The translations under genes and the position numbers were made by a program. From contig NZ_AUIH01000009.1 in NCBI RefSeq assembly GCF_000423605.1, positions 1 to 64,000 of the forward strand: DNA of 64,000 nt, read 5' to 3'. The stretch is from Saccharospirillum impatiens DSM 12546 (GTDB lineage Bacteria; Pseudomonadota; Gammaproteobacteria; Pseudomonadales; Natronospirillaceae). Positions 1 to 7,728 of this stretch are shown here, in pieces (position 1 is the stretch's first letter; each line of letters opens with the position of its first letter). Below the pieces are notes generated by a model. The model made no database searches. It saw nothing but the letters and a program-made list of their open reading frames with translations, and was not told the DNA's origin.

Positions 1-354
1 TGCGCCGACTGGCTCTACAGGGAACGGAACTGGCTAACGCGCAAGTGAACACGATCCGGCTAAAGCTGTGTAAGGTGGCGGCCATCGTCATACACAATAC
101 GCGCCGAATTCGCTTCCTGCTGCCCAGTCATTACCCATATCAAGGACTGTTTGAAACCGCACTGAACAACCTGAACTCGACATAGCCATAACCAGTGCTG
201 ACCCGGCACACTTTAAACAACGGGGTAAGGGGAAGTGTGCCTGAAAATCGGGAATCCGGGTCAAAATCGACCTGTAGCTGTGGAGCTGCTCGAAAACATT
301 CAACAAATTCTATGCAGTGCTACTTTAGGCTGTTTGGTGAAATATCCGGGCTAG
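1..354 (+). mobile_element. 3' end of an IS1380-family insertion sequence (cut by window edge)
   Basis: The first 185 bases encode the C-terminus of an IS1380-type DDE transposase. About 140 bases after its stop codon comes TTTGGTGAAATATCCGGGCTAG (about 333-354), which looks like the terminal inverted repeat of such elements, so I place the right end near 354. The left end lies outside the window, so the repeat cannot be confirmed by pairing. The element sits just downstream of the T6SS LRR gene at 400-1830 and may mark the edge of the accessory cassette. Confidence 0.55.
3..185 (+). CDS. IS1380-family transposase, C-terminal fragment
   Basis: This frame is open from the window edge to TAG at 183-185 and gives 60 residues. 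The stretch with NTIRLKLCKVAAIV followed by NTRRIRFLLPSHYPYQGLF is characteristic of the extreme C-terminus of IS1380-family DDE transposases (long basic helix, then the NTRRIR-LL-S-YP-Q segment). The catalytic residues would lie upstream and out of view, so I cannot tell whether the gene is intact. Recognition is from family knowledge of this C-terminal signature, without a database search. Confidence 0.7.
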   Translation, partial: RRLALQGTELANAQVNTIRLKLCKVAAIVIHNTRRIRFLLPSHYPYQGLFETALNNLNST

Positions 355-363
355 TACTTTGCA

Positions 364-397
364 TGTCCTAGCAGCCCTGTTTGTCCTAGTAGCCCTC
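364..397. repeat. Short tandem duplication beside the IS end
   Basis: The segment TGTCCTAGCAGCCCTGTT is followed directly by TGTCCTAGTAGCCCTC, a near-perfect tandem copy. It lies between the proposed IS end and the stop codon of the LRR gene, and may be a scar of insertion or slippage. Confidence 0.4.
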
Positions 398-399
398 GA

Positions 400-1830
400 T
401 TAAGGCGAGCCATCATCTATCAACCAGGGGGCTATGGTGCAGTCTTCCGAATCAATACAGTGTTCACCCATAAATTTTGAAAGATCGTAGGGGTCCGGTG
501 TTTTGTTGAGTATGGCTTTTATGTGGTCCGGTAAATGACTGGGACGATCGTAATTGTCGTCGAAATTAGGTAAGGCCAGATAAGATAACTGCTGAAACGC
601 GGGAATTCTATTCAAGTCAGTAATGGCGGTGTCAATCAAGCTCACGACATTCAGATTGGGCATTTCCGCCAAGGGGCGCACATCTGTAATTGAGGTAGCG
701 GACAGATCCAGCTCCTCCAACTGAATCAAACCGGCTAGGTGATGTAGGTCATCCTGGGTAAATGCGGTCTTGGATACTCTGAGGTGCTTAAGCCCTGGCA
801 ATTGTCCCAACAGCTCAAACTGGGTAAACGCCGACTCACGCAGGGACAAGGATTCCAGGTTTTCCGCCGTGGTTATAAAAGAATAGTCGCTGAGCTGGCT
901 GCCATCCAGATTCAGGTATTTCAGGTTATTCGGCAAGTTCAGTTGGTTGACGGAATCACTATTCACCTCGGCAAGGTTGAGTTGTACAAGGCCTTCGGGT
1001 AAATCAATATCGGACAGGTCGTCCGGGAGTTCCGTATCTCGGAGATTGATGTATTCCAGTTCGGGAAGGGATGGGCCGTCGATCGCGAGCTTGTGAATGG
1101 TGGCATTGCCAAGATAGAGTTCTTTCAGGCGCGATAGATTGGCGACTTCTAGATCGTCCAGTCGGGCCGCTCCGAATCCAAGCATTCTAATGGGAGCAAT
1201 ACAATCTTCACTAAAACGGATTTGACCTTGGGGGTAGCTGACCGGGGCGGTTAACCACTCTAGCTTTTCCAGCTCACACACCCTTGAGAAATTAATGAGC
1301 TGACTTTTACCCAAATGCAGACTTCTCAATTGAGGCAAATTAGTCAGGATGTCCAGATCAAAATCGGTGTTCTTTTCTGGACCCGCAGCATAAGAGAAAC
1401 TTTCCAGTGATCGACTCCGCGTGACCAATGGCAAATCGTTTTCTGACAAATATCCTAAAAACAAGTGAGCCAGCCTACCTTCTGAGCTCCATATCACCTG
1501 GTTGGTATCTTGGCGAGTATGTACATTATCAGAGTAAGAAGCCCTGATACGGTAGCCCGGTATAGAAAAACTGACCAGACTGTCGGAGCGGTTAACTGAG
1601 GCTTCCTCTAATACAAAGCCATGTTGACGCAGGAACCAGTGCTCATCGCTGTCTTCGTAATAACTATAAGACCGCACCAATGCCAGTTCATCCGGGTCGG
1701 CAAAAGCTTCCAGCGCTTCCATTGTCAACGGAAATTCTGGAACCGCCTTGTCTGCCGAAGCCATCGATAAGAGGTTTCCCAACAGTGCCAGGCTCAACAG
1801 ACCAAGCCCCAAACGTTTCTTATGTCGCAT
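400..1830 (-). CDS. Exported leucine-rich-repeat protein, copy 1 (candidate T6SS immunity protein)
   Basis: 476 residues. The start has a basic n-region (MRHKKR) and a hydrophobic core ending in SMASA, a Sec signal peptide with a likely cleavage site near residue 26. After an N-terminal domain with AFADPDELALVRSYSYYE (about 40-60), residues about 150-430 hold repeated LxxLxL units (LRSLHL, LKELYL, LEYINL, LVQLNL, LKYLNL, LESLSL, LEELDL), so a leucine-rich-repeat fold is expected. Two cysteines near the C-terminus (CIDSEDC) could form a disulfide, which fits the periplasm. It is the last gene after vgrG, an LRR paralogue and the 1450-residue candidate effector. I infer an immunity or adaptor role from that order; the sequence itself proves only an exported LRR protein. 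Confidence 0.72.
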   Translation of the reverse strand: MRHKKRLGLGLLSLALLGNLLSMASADKAVPEFPLTMEALEAFADPDELALVRSYSYYEDSDEHWFLRQHGFVLEEASVNRSDSLVSFSIPGYRIRASYSDNVHTRQDTNQVIWSSEGRLAHLFLGYLSENDLPLVTRSRSLESFSYAAGPEKNTDFDLDILTNLPQLRSLHLGKSQLINFSRVCELEKLEWLTAPVSYPQGQIRFSEDCIAPIRMLGFGAARLDDLEVANLSRLKELYLGNATIHKLAIDGPSLPELEYINLRDTELPDDLSDIDLPEGLVQLNLAEVNSDSVNQLNLPNNLKYLNLDGSQLSDYSFITTAENLESLSLRESAFTQFELLGQLPGLKHLRVSKTAFTQDDLHHLAGLIQLEELDLSATSITDVRPLAEMPNLNVVSLIDTAITDLNRIPAFQQLSYLALPNFDDNYDRPSHLPDHIKAILNKTPDPYDLSKFMGEHCIDSEDCTIAPWLIDDGSP

Positions 1831-1899
1831 CTAGCAGTTTCCTTCCAATTCGTTTACTCGGCTCAGGTGACAAATTCGAATAATGCTACACGTTTAAGG

Positions 1900-4800
1900 T
1901 TACCCTTCATCTTCAACCTGAACCAAGAGTTTCCAGCGATTAATAAACGTTTCCAGCATTAAGCGGCTTTGGCTTGCGTCGTTGGTGATCGGCGGGAAAG
2001 CGGCTTTAGCGAGTTCGGCGATGGTGAAGCCTTCGGGAAAGCGACCTTCAAGAAGGGCAGGCCAGGCGATTTCTGTCAGCGCGGCTTCTTCAGGGGTCAT
2101 GTTTTGGCTTGACCGGCAGGTAGAGACTTTCTGCCCGGTACTCTTGAACCAGTCAATCAGGTTTCTCGCCGCACGCTCCTCGCTCTCGCCTTCATTCTCA
2201 CTGTCATCCGTAGGGGTCAACGCCAGCCCAATTTGGATGTCGATGTCGTTTAGCTTCAGATAGTTAATCAGCTTTTGTTCGTCAATATCTCCTTCCTGAT
2301 TGCTTAGCGCGCCGTTTTCCAACAAGCGGGGGATGGCCATAATATTGTAATTGCTCCACGTGACGGATTGGTCGAGTGGCAGAGGGGATAGTTTTTCGTC
2401 GATGCCAAACAGGCTGTACAAAGCGTTGATGATTCGAAGGTCTGTATTCACGTCGTGGGTGTGCATATCCTGAACGGTATCAATCAGCGTGCTTTGGTAA
2501 TGGTCCTGAATGGTGGTGATAATGCCTTTTATCTCTTCGTTGGCGCCGAATTCCTTGTCGATATAGGCGTTAAAGTGGGGTTGCTGCGACATCCTCTGCC
2601 ATACATCGTCGAAATAGACAAAGGTATCGCTGTAGAAGTGTGAACGGCCCCAGTTTTCCCAGTAATAGTCCCAGGCAATCATACCGACGGTTATGGCGAC
2701 GCCGGCGACGAACAAGACCTGCCCTACCACGGGCATGGTATTCATGCCCAACAGGGTGACCATGATGAACTCTGACCCAACCAGGCTGCCGGCCACGATG
2801 GCGCCGTTGCCTATGGCCAACATCATGGAACGCATGGCTTCGTATTCCCGGCTGAGCTCCAGATTATGCTGGACGTCCATCAAACTTTGCACGGTCGCCA
2901 CAGCCGATGCCGCGAACGAGAGGCGGTTAGCCCAGGTGCTAAGCACGCTCATGCCGGACACAGCCCTGCGGGACGATTGCGTGACCCATTGGCTGAGGCC
3001 AATGGCATCATCGGTGCCCGCTAACAGGCGGCTGGTGCCCATAGCCCGGCTCGTCAATCGTTGGTTGAACAGGTTCAATAAGGCGTCGTCCGCCGGCTTG
3101 TTGAGCACGGTACGCCAGAACTGAACCATGCCCGGTACCGTCAGCAGCGTTGAAGCTTCGTTTAACCCGGTCTCCAGGGTTTCGAGGTAGCGATGGGTCG
3201 CGCTCTTGAAATCGGCCTCGGTCGGGTTCTCCCAGGCCTCTTCACCCATGTGCTGCATAAAGCCGATAAGTTGGCTGGCCTTGGTATAGAGGAAAACGCC
3301 GGTTTTGGCATAGCCTTCAAAGCGCTGTACCACCTGGCTCGTACCCCAGATGTCGCCGCCGTAGGCCCGCTCGGTAAGGGTGCGTTGGTTTAACAAACGA
3401 TTAGGGTTCAAGCGGTTGGTGCTGCGAGTAAAACGCACCATCATGTCGACCAATTGCGTTTGCTGATGACGCACATGCAGGCCAGTTATCGCGATGAGGT
3501 TCAGGGTTTGCGCACGGATGAGGATATTGGTGGTGACCGTCAGTGGTGCTCGATAACCGACTTCCAGCATCATGCTGGAGAGTTCCAGAACGCCTTCCAG
3601 TAGCGCAGGTGCACCGGGGCCGCGTAGGAAGGTTGACTTACCAACATCGAAGGCGGTTCCCAGCAGTTGGCTCAGTGGTGAATTAGTGTGCTTTAACGCT
3701 GCAAGTTCATTTGCATTAATATTTAATGAAAAGGAAGAGAAGTTATCGTCATTCTCTTCGTCGTATAACGCTGTGGAAAGCGCTGTAATAACTTCTTGTA
3801 GAGCTGGATCAGTCAACCATTGATGCAACGCAGGCAAAACGATTCGGCCGAACAACTCATCATCCCGATGCGATTGCGCCAGCATGGTCATCACACTAAG
3901 CAATCCGTCATATATCAGTGCAGTATAAGGCGAGGTGATTTGCCCTGTCAGACTGGAACCGACGGACCAGTCCAGAGTACAACTATGCCCCCATCGAGCG
4001 TTGGGCCTTTGATCAAAAATTTTCACGCCACCCATTAACGTTTCTGCCCAGCGCTGTTGCTGAGCATCCGGTATATCTTCCTGTGCTTCAGCCCACGCTT
4101 TTACCTGCTGCATCAAGGTTTCGTCTTCCAACAACGCAAACCCCCGCTCCACCGCTGCCCGGTACTTCGCGAAGGCTTCGTAGCTTTCCCGCTGCTTCAG
4201 GTAGGTAAAGTATTTACCCGCGCTGTCTTTATCATTCAGACTTTCGTCTACACGGTCAATAAACTGGGTTTTGCGCACAGCATGCTGCATTTTTCCCAAC
4301 TGCTCATGCAGCGCTTTCTGCTTACTTTGATTAACAGGGTCTATACCGCCTTCCGGGAAATCAATATTGCACTGCAGCCAGTTCTTCAGCTGCTCGACGT
4401 TATAAATATCCCGATGTTTGTAATGATTGACCTGTTGCATCTCTAGTTGGGCGGTGTGCATGGCATCGCGGGCCTGAAAACACTCTAAGCTGTACTGACG
4501 CAGGGTGCGTGGCAGTGTCACCTGCTGTTCGCCGCTTGACAGCGGGGCTTCGGTTTTTATGGCGATGGCCTGGTCGCCGCGTGTCTGCTCGGGCAGTTCT
4601 GCCAGGTTCTTGATGGCGACGGAACCAAACCCCAGTGGCAACAGCATAAAGCCGTACTGGTAACCGGCGGTCAACTCGAACAAGCCTGTGGTGTCTGTGC
4701 CGGTCAGCGTCTCGGTGAGACGAGGGGCTATGGGCAACCCGACCTGACTGAAATTCAGGTTTTGCAGGTTTTGGGGAGCCCGTATCGGCTTACCGTTGGG

Positions 4801-6252
4801 AAAAGCGGCGATGGCGGCATTAATGTTTCGAAAATGCTCGGACAGGCCATAACTGAACCAGTTGGCGGTCAACGGATCGCCCGGCACCAGTTTTTGGGGC
4901 CGAGACGCCTTGCTGCGTTCCAACAATAAAAGGTGACCGTTTTCCGGGTCGACCTGAAGCTGAATATGGTGGTCTCGATTACTCAGGAAGTCCGGCTTGT
5001 TCAGGGTGGGTCGCCCATCATGGTCGGTATACAGCAAGCCCACTGTCATCAAATTGGGGGTCAGGTAATCCAACTGGAAGCGACCCAGTTTGTCTGTGTC
5101 TTCCCGGCGATAGCGCCAGCAGAGTACTTGGGAGTGGGCGTAGGGTTTGCCATCGGCATCTACAAACCGGGGCGCGCAGGCAGCCGCTGGGGCCTGAATG
5201 GTGACCAGATCGTTGGCTTGCTCTCTTCTGGAGGCATTGAGCGGCGAACCGAGGCTGCGCTTCAGGTAAGCCACGTCGGCGTCGATCTGGTGTGTATGAG
5301 CCAGGCTCTCAGCCCACTGTTTTAATGCCCGCCATGCTCTGCCAGCGGCCTCGGCGGCGAAACGGCTGGTAACAAAGCCGTCCGACGGGTCGCGTCGGCT
5401 GTCTGCGTAGCCTTGGTAGCCGCCGTCTCCTATACGACCCTGTTCCACTTTAATCCACGCGTCCAACTCCCGTTCGTGTTCGTAAAGCGGCAGGGAAAGA
5501 ACCAGCCCTGATGCATCGCCGTTTTCTGCATAGCGCGCCGCTGCTTCCTCTTGAGCTGTGATGAATTCCAGTGGAGTATCATACCCCCGGTTGGCGTAGT
5601 GCCGTCTCAGGTCGTCTATCGCTCCGTATTGCACGCGAAAAGGGTTGGCGGGATGCAATATCGTGCTCCACCGGGATTGATCTATAAATTCACCGAGCCG
5701 GGCGACAGCCCGGGAAAAGTAATCGACACTTTGATAGACGCGCTGGGCTTGCTCTGCACCGAGCAACGTGCCGAGCAATTGATCAATCTGCTGATCATTC
5801 AGCGTCGAACTTCCAGGCTCTGGTAGCCTTAGAGAATCATCAGTAGCCGGTCTACCCATCGGGTATGGGTTATGTCGTTGGTAATGGGGCGGGTTGTTAT
5901 GACGAGGCTGCTTTTCCCAGCCGTCCTCCAGGGCAAACAGGGCATCTTCGAGCGAGGAAATCAAGGACTCTAAACCCGCCGCAACAGCAGGTTCATCGGC
6001 GTCTTTCAAGGCATGAAGGTCGCGGTTCAGACGGTTCAGCTCGTTGACCAGCTTGCGAGCGTTAACATCGGTAGTAAGCCCCTGCCCTACCTTGACCAAA
6101 CCTTGGTCGAACCGATCCAGCAGCCGCTCCAAACGGTCCCGCTCGGCGGTAAGCCGAAGCCGCTGTTCCGGTGTTGCACGTTCCAATTGAGGGTAGATCG
6201 CCAGCAGGCGTTCGATAACGTGATGACGTTGGTCCAGTGCAGTGGTTGTCAT
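1900..6252 (-). CDS. Large membrane-segment protein, candidate VgrG-linked T6SS effector
   Basis: 1450 residues, no signal peptide, start supported by AAGGA seven bases upstream of ATG. Residues about 10-100 are rich in charged heptad-like helices (coiled-coil-like). The middle is a long mixed domain I do not recognise. Residues about 1143-1198 form a strongly hydrophobic, glycine-rich hairpin ending in AWDYYW, enough for two membrane spans; a weaker hydrophobic stretch lies around 930-980. The last 250 residues are soluble and acidic. A cytoplasmic protein of this size with an internal hydrophobic hairpin, directly behind vgrG and flanked by exported partner genes, matches the plan of T6SS pore-forming effectors. 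I see no MIX, PAAR, Rhs or nuclease motif. The effector function is inference. Confidence 0.6.
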   Translation of the reverse strand: MTTTALDQRHHVIERLLAIYPQLERATPEQRLRLTAERDRLERLLDRFDQGLVKVGQGLTTDVNARKLVNELNRLNRDLHALKDADEPAVAAGLESLISSLEDALFALEDGWEKQPRHNNPPHYQRHNPYPMGRPATDDSLRLPEPGSSTLNDQQIDQLLGTLLGAEQAQRVYQSVDYFSRAVARLGEFIDQSRWSTILHPANPFRVQYGAIDDLRRHYANRGYDTPLEFITAQEEAAARYAENGDASGLVLSLPLYEHERELDAWIKVEQGRIGDGGYQGYADSRRDPSDGFVTSRFAAEAAGRAWRALKQWAESLAHTHQIDADVAYLKRSLGSPLNASRREQANDLVTIQAPAAACAPRFVDADGKPYAHSQVLCWRYRREDTDKLGRFQLDYLTPNLMTVGLLYTDHDGRPTLNKPDFLSNRDHHIQLQVDPENGHLLLLERSKASRPQKLVPGDPLTANWFSYGLSEHFRNINAAIAAFPNGKPIRAPQNLQNLNFSQVGLPIAPRLTETLTGTDTTGLFELTAGYQYGFMLLPLGFGSVAIKNLAELPEQTRGDQAIAIKTEAPLSSGEQQVTLPRTLRQYSLECFQARDAMHTAQLEMQQVNHYKHRDIYNVEQLKNWLQCNIDFPEGGIDPVNQSKQKALHEQLGKMQHAVRKTQFIDRVDESLNDKDSAGKYFTYLKQRESYEAFAKYRAAVERGFALLEDETLMQQVKAWAEAQEDIPDAQQQRWAETLMGGVKIFDQRPNARWGHSCTLDWSVGSSLTGQITSPYTALIYDGLLSVMTMLAQSHRDDELFGRIVLPALHQWLTDPALQEVITALSTALYDEENDDNFSSFSLNINANELAALKHTNSPLSQLLGTAFDVGKSTFLRGPGAPALLEGVLELSSMMLEVGYRAPLTVTTNILIRAQTLNLIAITGLHVRHQQTQLVDMMVRFTRSTNRLNPNRLLNQRTLTERAYGGDIWGTSQVVQRFEGYAKTGVFLYTKASQLIGFMQHMGEEAWENPTEADFKSATHRYLETLETGLNEASTLLTVPGMVQFWRTVLNKPADDALLNLFNQRLTSRAMGTSRLLAGTDDAIGLSQWVTQSSRRAVSGMSVLSTWANRLSFAASAVATVQSLMDVQHNLELSREYEAMRSMMLAIGNGAIVAGSLVGSEFIMVTLLGMNTMPVVGQVLFVAGVAITVGMIAWDYYWENWGRSHFYSDTFVYFDDVWQRMSQQPHFNAYIDKEFGANEEIKGIITTIQDHYQSTLIDTVQDMHTHDVNTDLRIINALYSLFGIDEKLSPLPLDQSVTWSNYNIMAIPRLLENGALSNQEGDIDEQKLINYLKLNDIDIQIGLALTPTDDSENEGESEERAARNLIDWFKSTGQKVSTCRSSQNMTPEEAALTEIAWPALLEGRFPEGFTIAELAKAAFPPITNDASQSRLMLETFINRWKLLVQVEDEG

Positions 6253-6275
6253 GGTTCGTCCTTAACCAGTGGGGG

Positions 6276-7685
6276 TCAGTAGGTATTGTCTTCTATCAAC
6301 CAGGGTGCAATGGTGCACTTATCCGAGTCGATACAATGCTCTCCTAGGAGTCTTGAATAATCGTACGGGTCCGGCGTTTTGTTTAGGATCGCTTTGATAT
6401 GATTGGGTAGATGGCTCGGTCGATCATAGTTATCATCTTGGTTGGGAAGAGCGATGTACGATAATTGTGGAAGCTGGGGTATTTTATTCAGGTCGGTAAT
6501 ACTCGTATTAGACAGGATCAACACATCCAGGTTGGATAAATCCGTCAGTGGGCGGATATCGGTGATATTGGCCCCTGATAAATCCAATTCCTCTAACTGC
6601 GTTAACCCGGTGAGGTATTTGAGGTGATTCTGCTGGAATGAGGTCAGAGGCAACCTGAGGTGCTTGAGTTTCGGTAGCGATGCCAACAATTCAAATTGAG
6701 TAAAGTCTGAATCCTGCAAAGACAGAGACTCCAAATTCTCAGCCGTGGTTATAAACGAATAATCGCTTAAGCGAGAACTGCTTAAATCCAGGTATTTCAG
6801 GTTGTCCGGCAGGTCCAACTGATTCACCGAATCGTTAGTCACACCTTGCAAGTAAAGTTGCACCAAGTTATCGGGCAAATGAACCTGGGAGAGATCTTCC
6901 GGCAACTCGGCTTCCCGTAGGTTTATGTACTCCAGCTCTGGCAGAGAGGCCCCATCAATGGCAAGCCAGCGAATAGTAGCCTTAGCCAGATAAAGTTCTT
7001 TCAACTGAGGTAAGTTCGCGACTTCCAAATCGTCCAGACGAGCTGTTCCGAAACCCAGCATTTTTAGGGGTGCACGGCAGTTCTGACTAAAACGAATTGG
7101 GCCTTGAGGATAACTAACAGGCGCTGTCAACCATTCGAGGTTTTCCAGACCACAGACACTTTGAAAGTTAAAAAGTTGGCCATAAGCCAAATGCAGGCTT
7201 TCCAGTTGTGGATGAACCAAGAGGCTTTCGAGATCCAGGTCTGCGTTTCTGGCCGTTCCATCATATATAGACAGACTTTCAAGGGATTTGTGCTGGGATA
7301 ACAGCGCGATATCCTGTTCTTTAACATTGCCTAAAAACAAGTTCAGCACGTTGCCTTCTGGTGACCACTTTATGCGGCCAACATCGTGTCTGTTGTGTTC
7401 ACTTTCTGAATAAGAGGCTTTAACCACATACCCCGGCACGTAAAAGTCGAGTAACCCAACAGTGAGTTCTACCGGCTTATCTTCCAAGACAAACGTTTGG
7501 TTTCCAAGAAACCATGGCTCATCGTCTAAATCTTCTTCGTAATAGCTATAAGACCGCACCAATGCCAATTCATCCGGGTCGGCGAAGGCCTCCAGTTCTT
7601 CCATGGTTAACGGAAAGTCCGGCGGAGCCTCTCGGGCCAGGGTAGACATGGCCAATACGGCACCCATCAGTAGAGCGCAACCCAA
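6276..7685 (-). CDS. Exported leucine-rich-repeat protein, copy 2, probable N-terminal frameshift
   Basis: About 469 residues and clearly paralogous to the LRR protein at 400-1830: both share FPLTMEELEAFADPDEL near the N-terminus, the same LRR array, and the C-terminal blocks NYDRPSHLP, ILNKTPDPYD, GEHCIDS and CTIAPWLI. The open frame begins only at a TTG without a ribosome site (7685), inside what should be the signal peptide. An ATG at 7715-7717 lies in another frame and stops after 16 codons. Adding one base to the four-A run (plus-strand TTTT, 7709-7712) would join them into MTKTLRPTP followed by a normal hydrophobic core. So this copy is frameshifted, slippage-switched, or carries a sequencing error. 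It lies 43 bases after vgrG and 23 before the effector gene. Confidence 0.65.
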   Translation of the reverse strand: MGCALLMGAVLAMSTLAREAPPDFPLTMEELEAFADPDELALVRSYSYYEEDLDDEPWFLGNQTFVLEDKPVELTVGLLDFYVPGYVVKASYSESEHNRHDVGRIKWSPEGNVLNLFLGNVKEQDIALLSQHKSLESLSIYDGTARNADLDLESLLVHPQLESLHLAYGQLFNFQSVCGLENLEWLTAPVSYPQGPIRFSQNCRAPLKMLGFGTARLDDLEVANLPQLKELYLAKATIRWLAIDGASLPELEYINLREAELPEDLSQVHLPDNLVQLYLQGVTNDSVNQLDLPDNLKYLDLSSSRLSDYSFITTAENLESLSLQDSDFTQFELLASLPKLKHLRLPLTSFQQNHLKYLTGLTQLEELDLSGANITDIRPLTDLSNLDVLILSNTSITDLNKIPQLPQLSYIALPNQDDNYDRPSHLPNHIKAILNKTPDPYDYSRLLGEHCIDSDKCTIAPWLIEDNTY

Positions 7686-7728
7686 TACACAGGGCGTTGG
7701 TCGGAGCGTTTTGTCATGTTTTTCTCGC

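Noticed and set aside
88-306. Minus-strand open frame of 72 residues
   Set aside because: It overlaps the transposase fragment, whose plus-strand reading matches a known family; the minus reading has no recognisable features.
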